NCBI GenBank assembly: GCA_021845705.1
Contig: JAJZVJ010000168.1
Span: 1 to 6,149 of the forward strand
Length of the DNA stretch: 6,149 nucleotides
Direction of reading: 5' to 3'
From: a bacterium
GTDB taxonomy: Bacteria; Elusimicrobiota; Elusimicrobia; Elusimicrobiales; UBA9959
Shown here: one piece after another, positions 1 through 5,967 of the stretch
Layout: each line of letters opens with the position of its first letter
Position numbering within the stretch: position 1 is the first letter of the stretch
Translations under genes and position numbers: made by a program
The notes under the pieces: generated by a model
Told to the model about the DNA's origin: nothing
What the model saw: the letters and a program-made list of their open reading frames with translations, nothing else
Database searches by the model: none

Positions 1-97
1 GGGACCGGCCGCAAAAGGCGCATAAATGACAGGGCTGTTTCGCTTAGTTCTTTTGTGCTTTTTGCGGCTGAATTTATTTGGTTAACGGGGAGAATTC
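1..97 (+). promoter_or_regulatory. 5' leader of the barrel/FecR operon with a long imperfect stem-loop
   Basis: Positions 6-21 (CCGGCCGCAAAAGGCGC region) pair with 55-70 over 16 consecutive base pairs, of which 7-69, 17-59 and 20-56 are G-U wobbles. This encloses a 33-nt loop (22-54). The stem ends 17 nt before the GGGGAG ribosome binding site, which stays unpaired. It is not a terminator, since the T-run lies inside the right arm and none follows it. No good -35/-10 pair is visible; ATGACA at 26-31 resembles a -35 but has no matching -10. Two frames are open from the left edge and stop at 23-25 and 27-29, so the tail of an upstream gene could be included, but it is too short to identify. Confidence 0.4.
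87..92 (+). promoter_or_regulatory. Ribosome binding site supporting the GTG start of the barrel gene
   Basis: GGGGAG is spaced 5 nt from GTG at 98. No ATG fits the signal peptide, so this site fixes the non-ATG start. Confidence 0.7.
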
Positions 98-1321
98 GTG
101 AAAAAAATACTGCTATCACTGCTGCTTTTAACTCCTGCATTCGCCGGCGCCAAGGATTTTGAACTTATGGGCAAGCTGGACCTTTTCGGCGGCCAGTATT
201 TCTTCCAGGGCCAGTCAGGCGCCCTGAACGGCTACGGCCTTTTTGACGCCCAGCTGGCAAAGAGCTTCTCGTCCAGTTCCGGTTTTTTCATCAGCGCGCG
301 TTCCGCCTACACCGGTTTCAAGCAGGTTGACGAACTCGCCGGCGGCGGCACGCTTTTCCAGCAGAGCCTTGATAATTCCCTCGGCTTCACGTGGATAAAG
401 CGCTACGAGGGTGGCTATTCGCTTAAGCCCCGCGCAGGTTATAAAAGCGAGCTTTTCCGCGAAACAAAGGACGAAAAATGGGGCCAGGGCCTTTACGACT
501 CCAACCGCTACGAGGGCGGCCTGACGCTTGAGCGCAAGACGCGCCTGGGCCTCTCCACGCCGTGGATCTACCAGCTGTCCTGGGACCTTTACTATAACCG
601 CTATACCCGCTTTAAAACGCTGGCCAGCCAGTACGGCCAGGAGCTGGCCGCCCCGGACCCCGGCAGCCGCACCCTGGATACCCTTACCAACCAACTCTCC
701 TACGACACCGAACTTGACCTGCCCGGCTTCCTGAAGGCCGAGATCTTCGCCGCGGTTTCGCTGATAGGCTACCCGGACCAGAAAGTGATAAACTCGGACG
801 GCGTGTATCTTCCCTCCAAGCGGTCGGATTCCTACCAGGCGCTGAATTTGAGCCTTTCGAAGCGCTATAATGACTTCACCCTGCTGGGCCAGGTCAGGCC
901 CATCCTCGGCGTCGGCCTCAGCTTCGCCAACCTGTTCTCCAACCAGAGCCACCTGGACACGGACCCCGCGCACCTTAAGTTCATCAGGAACTTTTATGAT
1001 TACACGGAGGTCCGCGCCTCGCCCAACGCGCAGTTCACCTTTATCGGTTCCGGCCTGATAACCCGGCTGGGCTACGAGTTCGCCTACAGGCACTATCCCG
1101 GAAGGCTGAAGCAGAACGCCGACGGGACCTATACCTCCTCCCTGCTCTCCCAGTACTCGGGCAGCTTCACCGCGGAAGCCGTCTATCCCCTGGCGCGCTC
1201 GCTCGACCTGAAACTGCAGGGAAATTGGGCGCTGTCCCGCTCCAATAACCGCTACGAGCAGGTTTACCGCTACAACTACAGCAGTTCTATGTATTTCACG
1301 GGTATAGAATGGAGGTTCTAG
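98..1321 (+). CDS. Outer-membrane beta-barrel protein, family not recognised
   Basis: Predicted 407-residue outer-membrane protein of unknown substrate or function. Seen: an N-terminal Sec signal peptide (two Lys, then a Leu-rich core at about residues 4-13, and AFA or AGA cleavage sites at 14-18). The rest has no hydrophobic helix. It is rich in Tyr, Phe, Ser, Gly and Asn, with the alternating polar/nonpolar pattern of beta strands. The C-terminus (about 398-407) ends in Phe with Trp at -3 and Ile at -5, like the BAM-recognised beta signal. RYEGG occurs twice (102-106 and 137-141), probably reflecting similar hairpin turns. The start is GTG, chosen because GGGGAG lies 5 nt upstream and the signal peptide begins there. 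It is one nucleotide from the downstream FecR-domain gene, so the two are probably made together. The barrel assignment is firm; whether it is a pore, a secretion channel or an anchor for its partner is unknown. Confidence 0.85.
   Translation: MKKILLSLLLLTPAFAGAKDFELMGKLDLFGGQYFFQGQSGALNGYGLFDAQLAKSFSSSSGFFISARSAYTGFKQVDELAGGGTLFQQSLDNSLGFTWIKRYEGGYSLKPRAGYKSELFRETKDEKWGQGLYDSNRYEGGLTLERKTRLGLSTPWIYQLSWDLYYNRYTRFKTLASQYGQELAAPDPGSRTLDTLTNQLSYDTELDLPGFLKAEIFAAVSLIGYPDQKVINSDGVYLPSKRSDSYQALNLSLSKRYNDFTLLGQVRPILGVGLSFANLFSNQSHLDTDPAHLKFIRNFYDYTEVRASPNAQFTFIGSGLITRLGYEFAYRHYPGRLKQNADGTYTSSLLSQYSGSFTAEAVYPLARSLDLKLQGNWALSRSNNRYEQVYRYNYSSSMYFTGIEWRF
1311..1316 (+). promoter_or_regulatory. Ribosome binding site of the FecR-domain gene, inside the barrel gene
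   Basis: GGAGGT lies within the last codons of the barrel gene, 6 nt before the ATG at 1323. It indicates coupled translation of the two genes. Confidence 0.8.
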
Positions 1322-1322
1322 T

Positions 1323-2948
1323 ATGAAGATCCTTTACGCGCTTATACTTTTGTCTTTTTCTGCCCTGCCCTGCCGCGCCATGTCGAAGGACATAATAGTG
1401 GTCCCGGACGGCGATGTACAGGTTAGGCCTAACGCCGCTTCGGCCTGGTACCCGGTGGGCCGGAACGTTAAAATAGCCGCCGGTTCCGAAGTGCGCACCG
1501 CTAAAGATTCCACGGCCGGGGTCTACTTCCCGGACGGGTCCAGGTTCTCGCTCGGGAACAGCACCATCTTCGCCGTAGATGAAACTACAAAGAAGAAGGC
1601 CGGGTTCCAGCTGAAGCTGGGCCGCCTTAAGGCCGCGGTGGCCGGGTATTTCGCGAGCCGCTTCGAGGTTAAGACCCCGGCGGCCGTCTGCGCCGTGCGC
1701 GGCACGGAGTTCGAGATAGACGTGGCCAAGGACGGCGTTACCGATATGAACGTCACGGAAGGCCTTGTAGAGGTGAACGATTCCAAGGGCGCCATGGCCG
1801 TGGTCTCTTCCGAAGAGAAGATAAGGGTGGGGATGGACGGGATGTCGAGGCCGGAGGGCATTTCCCTTACGGACGAGCGCTCCGGGGAAGCGGCGCGGCC
1901 CATGGCCGTGATCCAGGATACGGCCCGCGAGCGCACCCGGACCATGCTGGAAGAGCTGCGCAACCGCGAACTTAAGGCCAACGAGTCGCAGCTGGGCAAG
2001 GATTCCATAGACGCTTTCGGCCGCCGCGTGCGCCTGGAAGAGTACCTGCTGAGGCCCTCGGATAAAGAGTTCCAGGTGCTGTTCCTCAGCCAGCGCGCCG
2101 AGCAGCACTCGCTTAACTGGGGCCAGTTTACCGAACAATTCAATTCCAGGATCCCGGACGATATCAGCCAGGTGGGGGACATAATCAGCGGCATGTACCT
2201 CTCCCGGACGGCTCCGGCCAACTGGATGAAGCACTTCGAGTTCTACCTGACCAACACCGTGGACAGCGTGAAGGAGAGCATAGACTTCACCGCGCCCACA
2301 AAGATAGACTTCCGCGGCTATACCGGCTCGCTCACTGCCGACTACCGCTATTACCCGGGTTCTATAGACTGGAAGCAGATACTTTCAGGACCCGGAGTGG
2401 CGGCAGCCCCGGGCCACGGCACCAACGCCCCCGGTCTCAATACGGACGAGCGTATGCAGTTCCGCCAGACGCAGGACTGGAACATCACCACGGCTAACCA
2501 GTTTACTTGGACGCAGAAGGTGGTGGACCAGACCGGAGCGTTGTCTACGCTGGAGCAGATAACCCTGGACCCCACCAGTCTGACCGACATTGTTTCCGGA
2601 TATACCAGCATCCCCGTGTACAATGTCGGCAATCCTTACTACGACTTCAACACCATCCCCTCGCACCCCAGCGGCCCGGGCAAGGCCGACTTCCAAGGGG
2701 TAACGACCTATGCCGATGGCTCCACGCTGTCAGCGCGCAAGATGCTGGTGTCCAACGATGGGGATATTCTGGGGATATCGGGAGCCGCGACCAAAAACAC
2801 CTTCCACAAGGAGGGCAGCTATAACTTGGAGGAGGTTGTGGGCTCCTCCTTATTCCAGGGCCGCAATATAGACGTGCTGTTCGCTCCCGAGATACTTAAT
2901 ATGAAGGACAATGGCACGACCACGGCTGATAAACTCAACGTGAACTGA
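1323..2948 (+). CDS. Exported FecR-domain protein with a large unassigned C-terminal region
   Basis: 541-residue secreted or periplasmic protein. Residues 1-19 form a signal peptide (ILYALILLSFSALPCRA). Residues about 24-170 match a FecR domain (PF04773 type): a beta-rich stretch with DGSRFSLG (71-78), a long Lys-rich strand, and the hallmark TPAAVCAVRGTEFEIDV (118-134) followed by VTEGLVEV (144-151). Residues about 185-245 are charged and probably helical. Residues 245-541 have no motif I recognise and are rich in Thr, Asn, Asp, Tyr, Gly and Pro. Classical FecR is an inner-membrane anti-sigma regulator with a cytoplasmic N-terminus. This protein instead has a signal peptide, no later transmembrane helix and no adjacent sigma-factor gene, so I infer a structural or ligand-binding envelope role. 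The ATG start follows GGAGGT (1311-1316) by 6 nt, inside the end of the barrel gene. One nucleotide separates the genes, arguing for translational coupling and joint function. Confidence 0.85.
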   Translation: MKILYALILLSFSALPCRAMSKDIIVVPDGDVQVRPNAASAWYPVGRNVKIAAGSEVRTAKDSTAGVYFPDGSRFSLGNSTIFAVDETTKKKAGFQLKLGRLKAAVAGYFASRFEVKTPAAVCAVRGTEFEIDVAKDGVTDMNVTEGLVEVNDSKGAMAVVSSEEKIRVGMDGMSRPEGISLTDERSGEAARPMAVIQDTARERTRTMLEELRNRELKANESQLGKDSIDAFGRRVRLEEYLLRPSDKEFQVLFLSQRAEQHSLNWGQFTEQFNSRIPDDISQVGDIISGMYLSRTAPANWMKHFEFYLTNTVDSVKESIDFTAPTKIDFRGYTGSLTADYRYYPGSIDWKQILSGPGVAAAPGHGTNAPGLNTDERMQFRQTQDWNITTANQFTWTQKVVDQTGALSTLEQITLDPTSLTDIVSGYTSIPVYNVGNPYYDFNTIPSHPSGPGKADFQGVTTYADGSTLSARKMLVSNDGDILGISGAATKNTFHKEGSYNLEEVVGSSLFQGRNIDVLFAPEILNMKDNGTTTADKLNVN

Positions 2949-2991
2949 CACAGTGGACTGGTGGCCGATTTGGCGGTGGTGTGGGAGGACG

Positions 2992-3015
2992 GCGGGTGAA
3001 CTAATCACCCGCTTT
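2992..3015 (+). terminator. Possible intrinsic terminator between convergent operons
   Basis: GCGGGTGA (2992-2999) and TCACCCGC (3005-3012) form a perfect 8-bp stem with a 5-nt loop, followed on the + strand by only TTT before C and G. It begins 43 nt after the FecR gene stop and lies in the 81-nt gap between convergent genes. The short T-tract makes it weak in sequence terms. On the minus strand no T-tract follows, so it serves the + operon better, though as a hairpin it could also stabilise the end of the opposing transcript. Confidence 0.45.
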
Positions 3016-3029
3016 CTGCCCGAGCGGGG

Positions 3030-3701
3030 TCAGAATTTTATAAAGTCCTCGTTGGGCCAGTCGCCGGGGCTGCCTTCCACGGAGGCCAGGCGCTGGTCCT
3101 CTTTCGAGACGGCGCTCAGCTTTTTAAACGATTCTTTAAGCTCGGTAAGGGAGACATCGGATCTTTTTATCTTCATCAGCACTACATAGCCGGCGGCCCC
3201 GGTGGCGGCCGAGACCGGCAGCACGTACAGCCAGGCCGAGGACTTGAGCATCATGATCAGCATGGCGCAGAGAAAGGTCCAGAAAGATACGGCCAGGCTT
3301 GAGCCGGAAAGGACGTAGGAGACTATCAGGTTGTATTCCTCGCTTTTCGACAGCGAGAGTATGATGGCCAGCAGCGCTATGTTTATAAGGGTAAGATAGA
3401 GCGACCGCGTTACCCAGTTCTTCCAGCGGTACTTTGAGACCCGGTAGGTACCGTAGACAGGGCTGTTTATGATCTCGGCGTCTTCATAGGTGGTTACCGC
3501 GGCGAACTGCTGTATTTTTACTTCTTTCCCGGCGCCGGGGTCGTAGTCGAACGTCTGTTCCTCCGGCTTTGTCCCTACCTGGGCCGCCAGCTTCAGCGGG
3601 CAGGAAGCGGCCGCGAAGGCGAGCGCGGCCATGAGCAGGAAGGCTTTCCAGCCGCGGGGAAGCAGGGCCGTCAGGCCGCCGGGCCGTTCACTTCGTCTCA
3701 T
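3030..3701 (-). CDS. Multi-pass membrane protein of unknown function
   Basis: 223-residue protein I do not recognise. The N-terminus is basic (MRRSERP) followed by a hydrophobic segment at about 19-34, which could be a signal peptide or anchor. Cys34 follows AAS, a poor lipobox because Ala stands where Leu is expected. Residues about 41-97 are a soluble, probably periplasmic, segment with many Tyr and acidic residues. Hydrophobic helices follow at about 100-118, 124-151 and 156-177. The charged tail, 178-223, begins KIKR and would lie in the cytoplasm by the positive-inside rule. An in-frame start 14 codons upstream is possible, but this ATG sits just after GGAGGA and overlaps the preceding gene by only 14 nt, so it is preferred. 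That overlap implies translational coupling with the 98-residue membrane protein and suggests a two-component membrane complex. It is the last gene of its operon, converging on the FecR-domain gene. Confidence 0.75.
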   Translation of the reverse strand: MRRSERPGGLTALLPRGWKAFLLMAALAFAAASCPLKLAAQVGTKPEEQTFDYDPGAGKEVKIQQFAAVTTYEDAEIINSPVYGTYRVSKYRWKNWVTRSLYLTLINIALLAIILSLSKSEEYNLIVSYVLSGSSLAVSFWTFLCAMLIMMLKSSAWLYVLPVSAATGAAGYVVLMKIKRSDVSLTELKESFKKLSAVSKEDQRLASVEGSPGDWPNEDFIKF

Positions 3702-3984
3702 TTTCCTCCAGCTTCGGCACTGCCGGCTTTGTGTCGTCTTCAAGATGGTAATACTGCGTGGCCCCCACGCGCAGCCTGGCCGGAATGTACTGTATGTCCC
3801 TGAGCTTGCGCTGCTCTACCGGCGTGGGCGCGGTCTTTCTGATCTGTATGTTCTGGCGCACGGTTATCCGGTCCGTGAAATGCCAGTAGGAGGAGACGAA
3901 CCCTCCTATGGTGCAGGCCAATATTACGCCGCTCAGGAAGTATTCCTCCCTGTCCTTGCGTATCCAGAACCTTCGTCCGCTCAC
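3688..3984 (-). CDS. Small single-TM membrane protein of unknown function
   Basis: 98-residue protein with no recognised family. Residues 1-13 are strongly basic (RR, RK, R), followed by one hydrophobic helix at about 15-34. A polar tail (35-98) contains Tyr-rich stretches (QYIP, TQYYH) and an acidic, Lys-rich end. The positive-inside rule suggests a cytoplasmic N-terminus and a periplasmic C-terminal domain of about 60 residues. The start is GTG, supported by AAAGGA 6 nt upstream. The 3' end overlaps the next gene by 14 nt, and its last codons carry that gene's ribosome binding site. It follows hemW by 54 nt on the same strand with no clear terminator between them, so co-transcription with hemW is likely. 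The coupling and matching topology point to a partnership with the downstream 223-residue protein, but that is inference. Confidence 0.7.
   Translation of the reverse strand: MSGRRFWIRKDREEYFLSGVILACTIGGFVSSYWHFTDRITVRQNIQIRKTAPTPVEQRKLRDIQYIPARLRVGATQYYHLEDDTKPAVPKLEENETK
3704..3709 (-). promoter_or_regulatory. Ribosome binding site that decides the start of the 223-residue membrane protein
   Basis: On the minus strand GGAGGA is followed by AA and then ATG at 3701. Spacing is short, but this is the only good site near the gene, and it favours this ATG over the in-frame one at 3743. It lies inside the coding end of the 98-residue gene. Confidence 0.6.
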
Positions 3985-3990
3985 TTGGTT

Positions 3991-3996
3991 TCCTTT
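3991..3996 (-). promoter_or_regulatory. Ribosome binding site supporting the GTG start of the 98-residue protein
   Basis: On the minus strand AAAGGA precedes GTG at 3984 by 6 nt. Without it the non-ATG start would be doubtful. Confidence 0.6.
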
Positions 3997-4019
3997 AGGG
4001 GCAGATCTTTGCGCGGCCC

Positions 4020-4036
4020 GGCGGCCTATAGCCGCC
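4020..4036 (-). repeat. GC-only hairpin just after the hemW stop
   Basis: GGCGGC and GCCGCC form a 6-bp stem with a 5-nt loop, beginning 2 nt after the hemW stop codon on the minus strand. No T-tract follows, so it is not a standard terminator. It could slow or partly block read-through, or protect the hemW mRNA end. In DNA this rich in GC it may also be chance. Confidence 0.3.
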
Positions 4037-4038
4037 CG

Positions 4039-5130
4039 TCAAACGAATTCGCGGAACACGGCGTTGGATACGTAAAGACGGTCTTCCTTTATCTTTATCC
4101 GGTTCCCGCTTCTTTCAAGGAGGCCGGCTTTCGTCAGCCTGGCGGTCTCCGCTTCAAATTCTATAAATATATCGTCAGGCAGTTCAATTCCGCCCGTTTT
4201 GCGCAGGCCCAGCATTATTTTTTCCGCGTGCTTCCTGCGGCCCGTGAGGGTCTCCCTGTACTGCAGCGGTACCGCTTCCCCGGCAAGGAGGGCCCGTATA
4301 TAGGCCGCCGTGCCGGGGGTGTTGGCCCTGCGTTCGCCGGCCAGGTAGGAGGCGGCCGAGGGGCCGAGGCCCAGGTATTCTCCCTGCTCCCAGTAATTAA
4401 GGTTGTGGGCCGATTCCCTGCCGGGCCGCGCGAAATTGGAGAGCTCATAGCGGGAGTAGCCCGCCAGTTTAAGCGCGGCCGCCCCGGCCTCGTACATATC
4501 GGCCGCGGCTTCCGGTTCCTCCTCCACCCCGGCCGCCGAGAAGGGCGTTCCTTCGTGAACCTCGAGCGCGTAGAACGAAACGTGTTCAGGCCCGAGTTTA
4601 AGCAGCCATTCCAGGGAATCGGCGAAATCTTTCCGCGTCTGCGAGGGCAGGCCGCACATCAGGTCCGCGTTGATGTTGCCGAAGCCGGCCGCGCGCAGCA
4701 GGCCGAAGGCTTTAAGGAAATCCCCGGACAGGGCTATGCGCCCGAGGCGCTTCAGGAGGGCGTCCTGCGCGGCCTGCAGGCCCATGCTTACGCGGCTTAT
4801 CCCGGCCTCCTTAAGAAGCGCCGCTTTCCCCGCGTCAAGGCTTTCCGGGTTGGCCTCGAAAGTGGACTCGGCCAGGAGCCGGACCTCGCCCGTTAAACCG
4901 GTGATCACGCTGAAAAGTTCTTTAAGCTGCGGGGTGGAAAGCAGGCTGGGGGTCCCGCCGCCGATATACAGCGTCCGGAACGTGCCCGCTAAAGCCGGAT
5001 ATGAAGCCGCTTCAAGGGCCAGCGCTTTAAGGAAAACATCCATGTCCCCGGGCGTGCCGGGCGCGGAGGCGAAGTCGCAGTAGCCGCACTTGGCCCGGCA
5101 GAACGGGATATGGATGTAAAGCCCTCTCAT
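4039..5130 (-). CDS. hemW: HemW-type radical SAM protein (heme chaperone; formerly 'oxygen-independent coproporphyrinogen oxidase-like')
   Basis: 363-residue cytoplasmic radical SAM protein, close to the usual HemW length. Motifs in order: YIHIPFC with the [4Fe-4S]-binding CxxxCxYC at Cys11, Cys15 and Cys18; the SAM-binding YIGGGTPS (55-62); EANPE (92-96); RVSMGLQA (113-120); DLMCGLPSQT (156-165); YELSNFA (228-234); and HNLNYWEQGEYLGLGP (242-257). The cluster motif is followed by Asp-Phe, not the extra Cys of true HemN coproporphyrinogen III dehydrogenase, so HemW is preferred. HemW family members bind heme and help deliver it to respiratory enzymes; that role is inferred here from homology. 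One deviation: the family's usual GAHS after the YLGxGP segment reads SAAS (258-261), lacking the His. The gene follows the slipin terminator and precedes two small membrane-protein genes on the same strand. No Shine-Dalgarno sequence precedes the ATG, and a TATAAT lies 6 nt upstream. Confidence 0.92.
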   Translation of the reverse strand: MRGLYIHIPFCRAKCGYCDFASAPGTPGDMDVFLKALALEAASYPALAGTFRTLYIGGGTPSLLSTPQLKELFSVITGLTGEVRLLAESTFEANPESLDAGKAALLKEAGISRVSMGLQAAQDALLKRLGRIALSGDFLKAFGLLRAAGFGNINADLMCGLPSQTRKDFADSLEWLLKLGPEHVSFYALEVHEGTPFSAAGVEEEPEAAADMYEAGAAALKLAGYSRYELSNFARPGRESAHNLNYWEQGEYLGLGPSAASYLAGERRANTPGTAAYIRALLAGEAVPLQYRETLTGRRKHAEKIMLGLRKTGGIELPDDIFIEFEAETARLTKAGLLERSGNRIKIKEDRLYVSNAVFREFV

Positions 5131-5136
5131 TCATAG

Positions 5137-5142
5137 ATTATA
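5137..5142 (-). promoter_or_regulatory. Candidate -10 box of a nearly leaderless hemW promoter
   Basis: On the minus strand a perfect TATAAT ends 6 nt before the hemW ATG, so transcription would start at or within a base or two of the ATG. No -35 consensus is found 16-18 nt upstream, where the slipin terminator tail lies. The lack of a Shine-Dalgarno sequence and the strong terminator only 35 nt upstream both fit a promoter here. Confidence 0.45.
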
Positions 5143-5164
5143 GCGGATAGCGTATGGACTTTGA

Positions 5165-5201
5165 TAAATAAAAAACGGGAGCGGTTATGGCCGCTCCCGT
5201 T
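5165..5201 (-). terminator. Strong intrinsic terminator after slipin
   Basis: AACGGGAGCGG (5201-5191 read on the minus strand) and CCGCTCCCGTT (5184-5174) form a perfect 11-bp stem with a 6-nt loop. It is followed on the minus strand by a T-rich tail of six Ts, then ATTTA. The hairpin begins 19 nt after the slipin stop. It separates slipin transcription from hemW. Confidence 0.9.
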
Positions 5202-5220
5202 CTCTGTACGCCGGTTCCGG

Positions 5221-5967
5221 TTATTTGGCGTCGTTCTTCTTCATGAACATGTTCAGGAAGTCTATGGGCACCGGGAAGATAGTGGTGGAGTTGTTGTCCG
5301 TGGCTATCTCGGTGAGGGTCTGCAGGTAGCGCAGCTGGATGGCGGCGGGGTTCACGGCCATGATGGCGGCGGCGTCGGACAGCTTCTGCGCGGCCTGGAA
5401 TTCGCCCTCGGCGTGGATGACCTTGGCGCGGCGCTCGCGCTCGGCCTCGGCCTGCTTGGCGATGGCGCGCTGCATTTCCTGCGGCAGGTCCACGTTCTTC
5501 ACTTCCACGCTGGAGATCTTGATGCCCCAGGGCTCGGTGTGCAGGTCCAGGATCTCCTGGAGGTTCTTGTTGATCTTGTCGCGCTGGGCGAGCAGGTCGT
5601 CCAGTTCCTGCTGGCCGAGCACGCTCCTGAGCGTGGTCTGGGCGAGCTGGCTGGTCGCGTACATGAAGTTCTCCACGTTCAGCACGGCGGCCTGGGGGTC
5701 CACCACCCTGAAGTAAATGACGGCGTTGACCTTCACCGAGATGTTGTCGCGGGTGATCACGTCCTGCGGGGGGACGTCCAGCACCACCACGCGGGTGCTC
5801 ATGCGGAACATCTGCTGGATGCCGGGGATAAGGAAGATCAGGCCCGGGCCTTTCACGCCGGTGAAGCGCCCGAACGTCAGCGTTACGCCGCGTTCGTATT
5901 CATTAAGCACTTTTATGCTGGCGAAAAGCAGGACTACGGCGATTATTATTAAAGGAGCTAAACCCAT
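5221..5967 (-). CDS. Slipin: stomatin-like SPFH/band 7 membrane protein
   Basis: 248-residue prokaryotic stomatin homologue. An N-terminal hydrophobic segment (about 4-19) anchors it in the membrane. The SPFH domain follows, from NEYERGV (22-28) and KGPGLIFLIP (39-48) through VPPQDVITRDNISVKVNAVIYFRV (65-88), LRSVLGQQELDDLL (113-126) and WGIKISSVEVKNVDLP (147-162). Next is an Ala/Glu/Arg-rich coiled coil (about 163-200, with AEAERERRAKVIHAEGE), which drives oligomerisation in this family. The end has the stomatin-typical LRYLQTL and TIFPVPIDF. Family members form large assemblies on the cytoplasmic membrane and are linked to membrane-domain organisation and protein quality control. Bacterial slipins are often paired with an NfeD-type gene. 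None is present downstream here, because a strong terminator follows 19 nt after the stop. GGAGGT lies 5 nt upstream of the ATG, so the start is well supported. Confidence 0.93.
   Translation of the reverse strand: MGLAPLIIIAVVLLFASIKVLNEYERGVTLTFGRFTGVKGPGLIFLIPGIQQMFRMSTRVVVLDVPPQDVITRDNISVKVNAVIYFRVVDPQAAVLNVENFMYATSQLAQTTLRSVLGQQELDDLLAQRDKINKNLQEILDLHTEPWGIKISSVEVKNVDLPQEMQRAIAKQAEAERERRAKVIHAEGEFQAAQKLSDAAAIMAVNPAAIQLRYLQTLTEIATDNNSTTIFPVPIDFLNMFMKKNDAK

Noticed and set aside
8..68. Leader stem-loop as an intrinsic terminator of an upstream gene
   Set aside because: The T-run is inside the right arm and no T-tract follows the stem; the loop is 33 nt, too large for a typical terminator.
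215..1093. 292-codon minus-strand open frame opposite the barrel gene
   Set aside because: Antisense shadow of a gene with a clear signal peptide and beta-barrel end; no recognisable protein features.
1296..2234. 312-codon minus-strand open frame opposite the FecR-domain gene
   Set aside because: Antisense shadow of the FecR domain; no ribosome binding site or family features.
1323..2948. Canonical FecR anti-sigma regulator
   Set aside because: It has a cleavable-type signal peptide in place of a cytoplasmic N-terminal sigma-binding domain, no internal membrane helix, and no FecI-like neighbour in the window.
2953..3189. 78-codon + strand frame just after the FecR-domain gene
   Set aside because: GTG start with no ribosome binding site, running through the hairpin and then antisense to the 223-residue membrane protein. 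It could look like a third operon gene, but nothing supports it.
3631..4896. 421-codon open frame on the + strand opposite hemW and the small membrane proteins
   Set aside because: It lies antisense to hemW, whose motifs are unmistakable. The translation is low-complexity (Arg, Gly, Ala, Pro rich), as expected opposite a GC-rich gene, and no ribosome binding site or domain is seen.
5161..5952. 263-codon open frame on the + strand opposite slipin
   Set aside because: It mirrors the slipin gene, has a His/Val/Leu/Gly-rich meaningless translation, and starts inside the slipin terminator tail.
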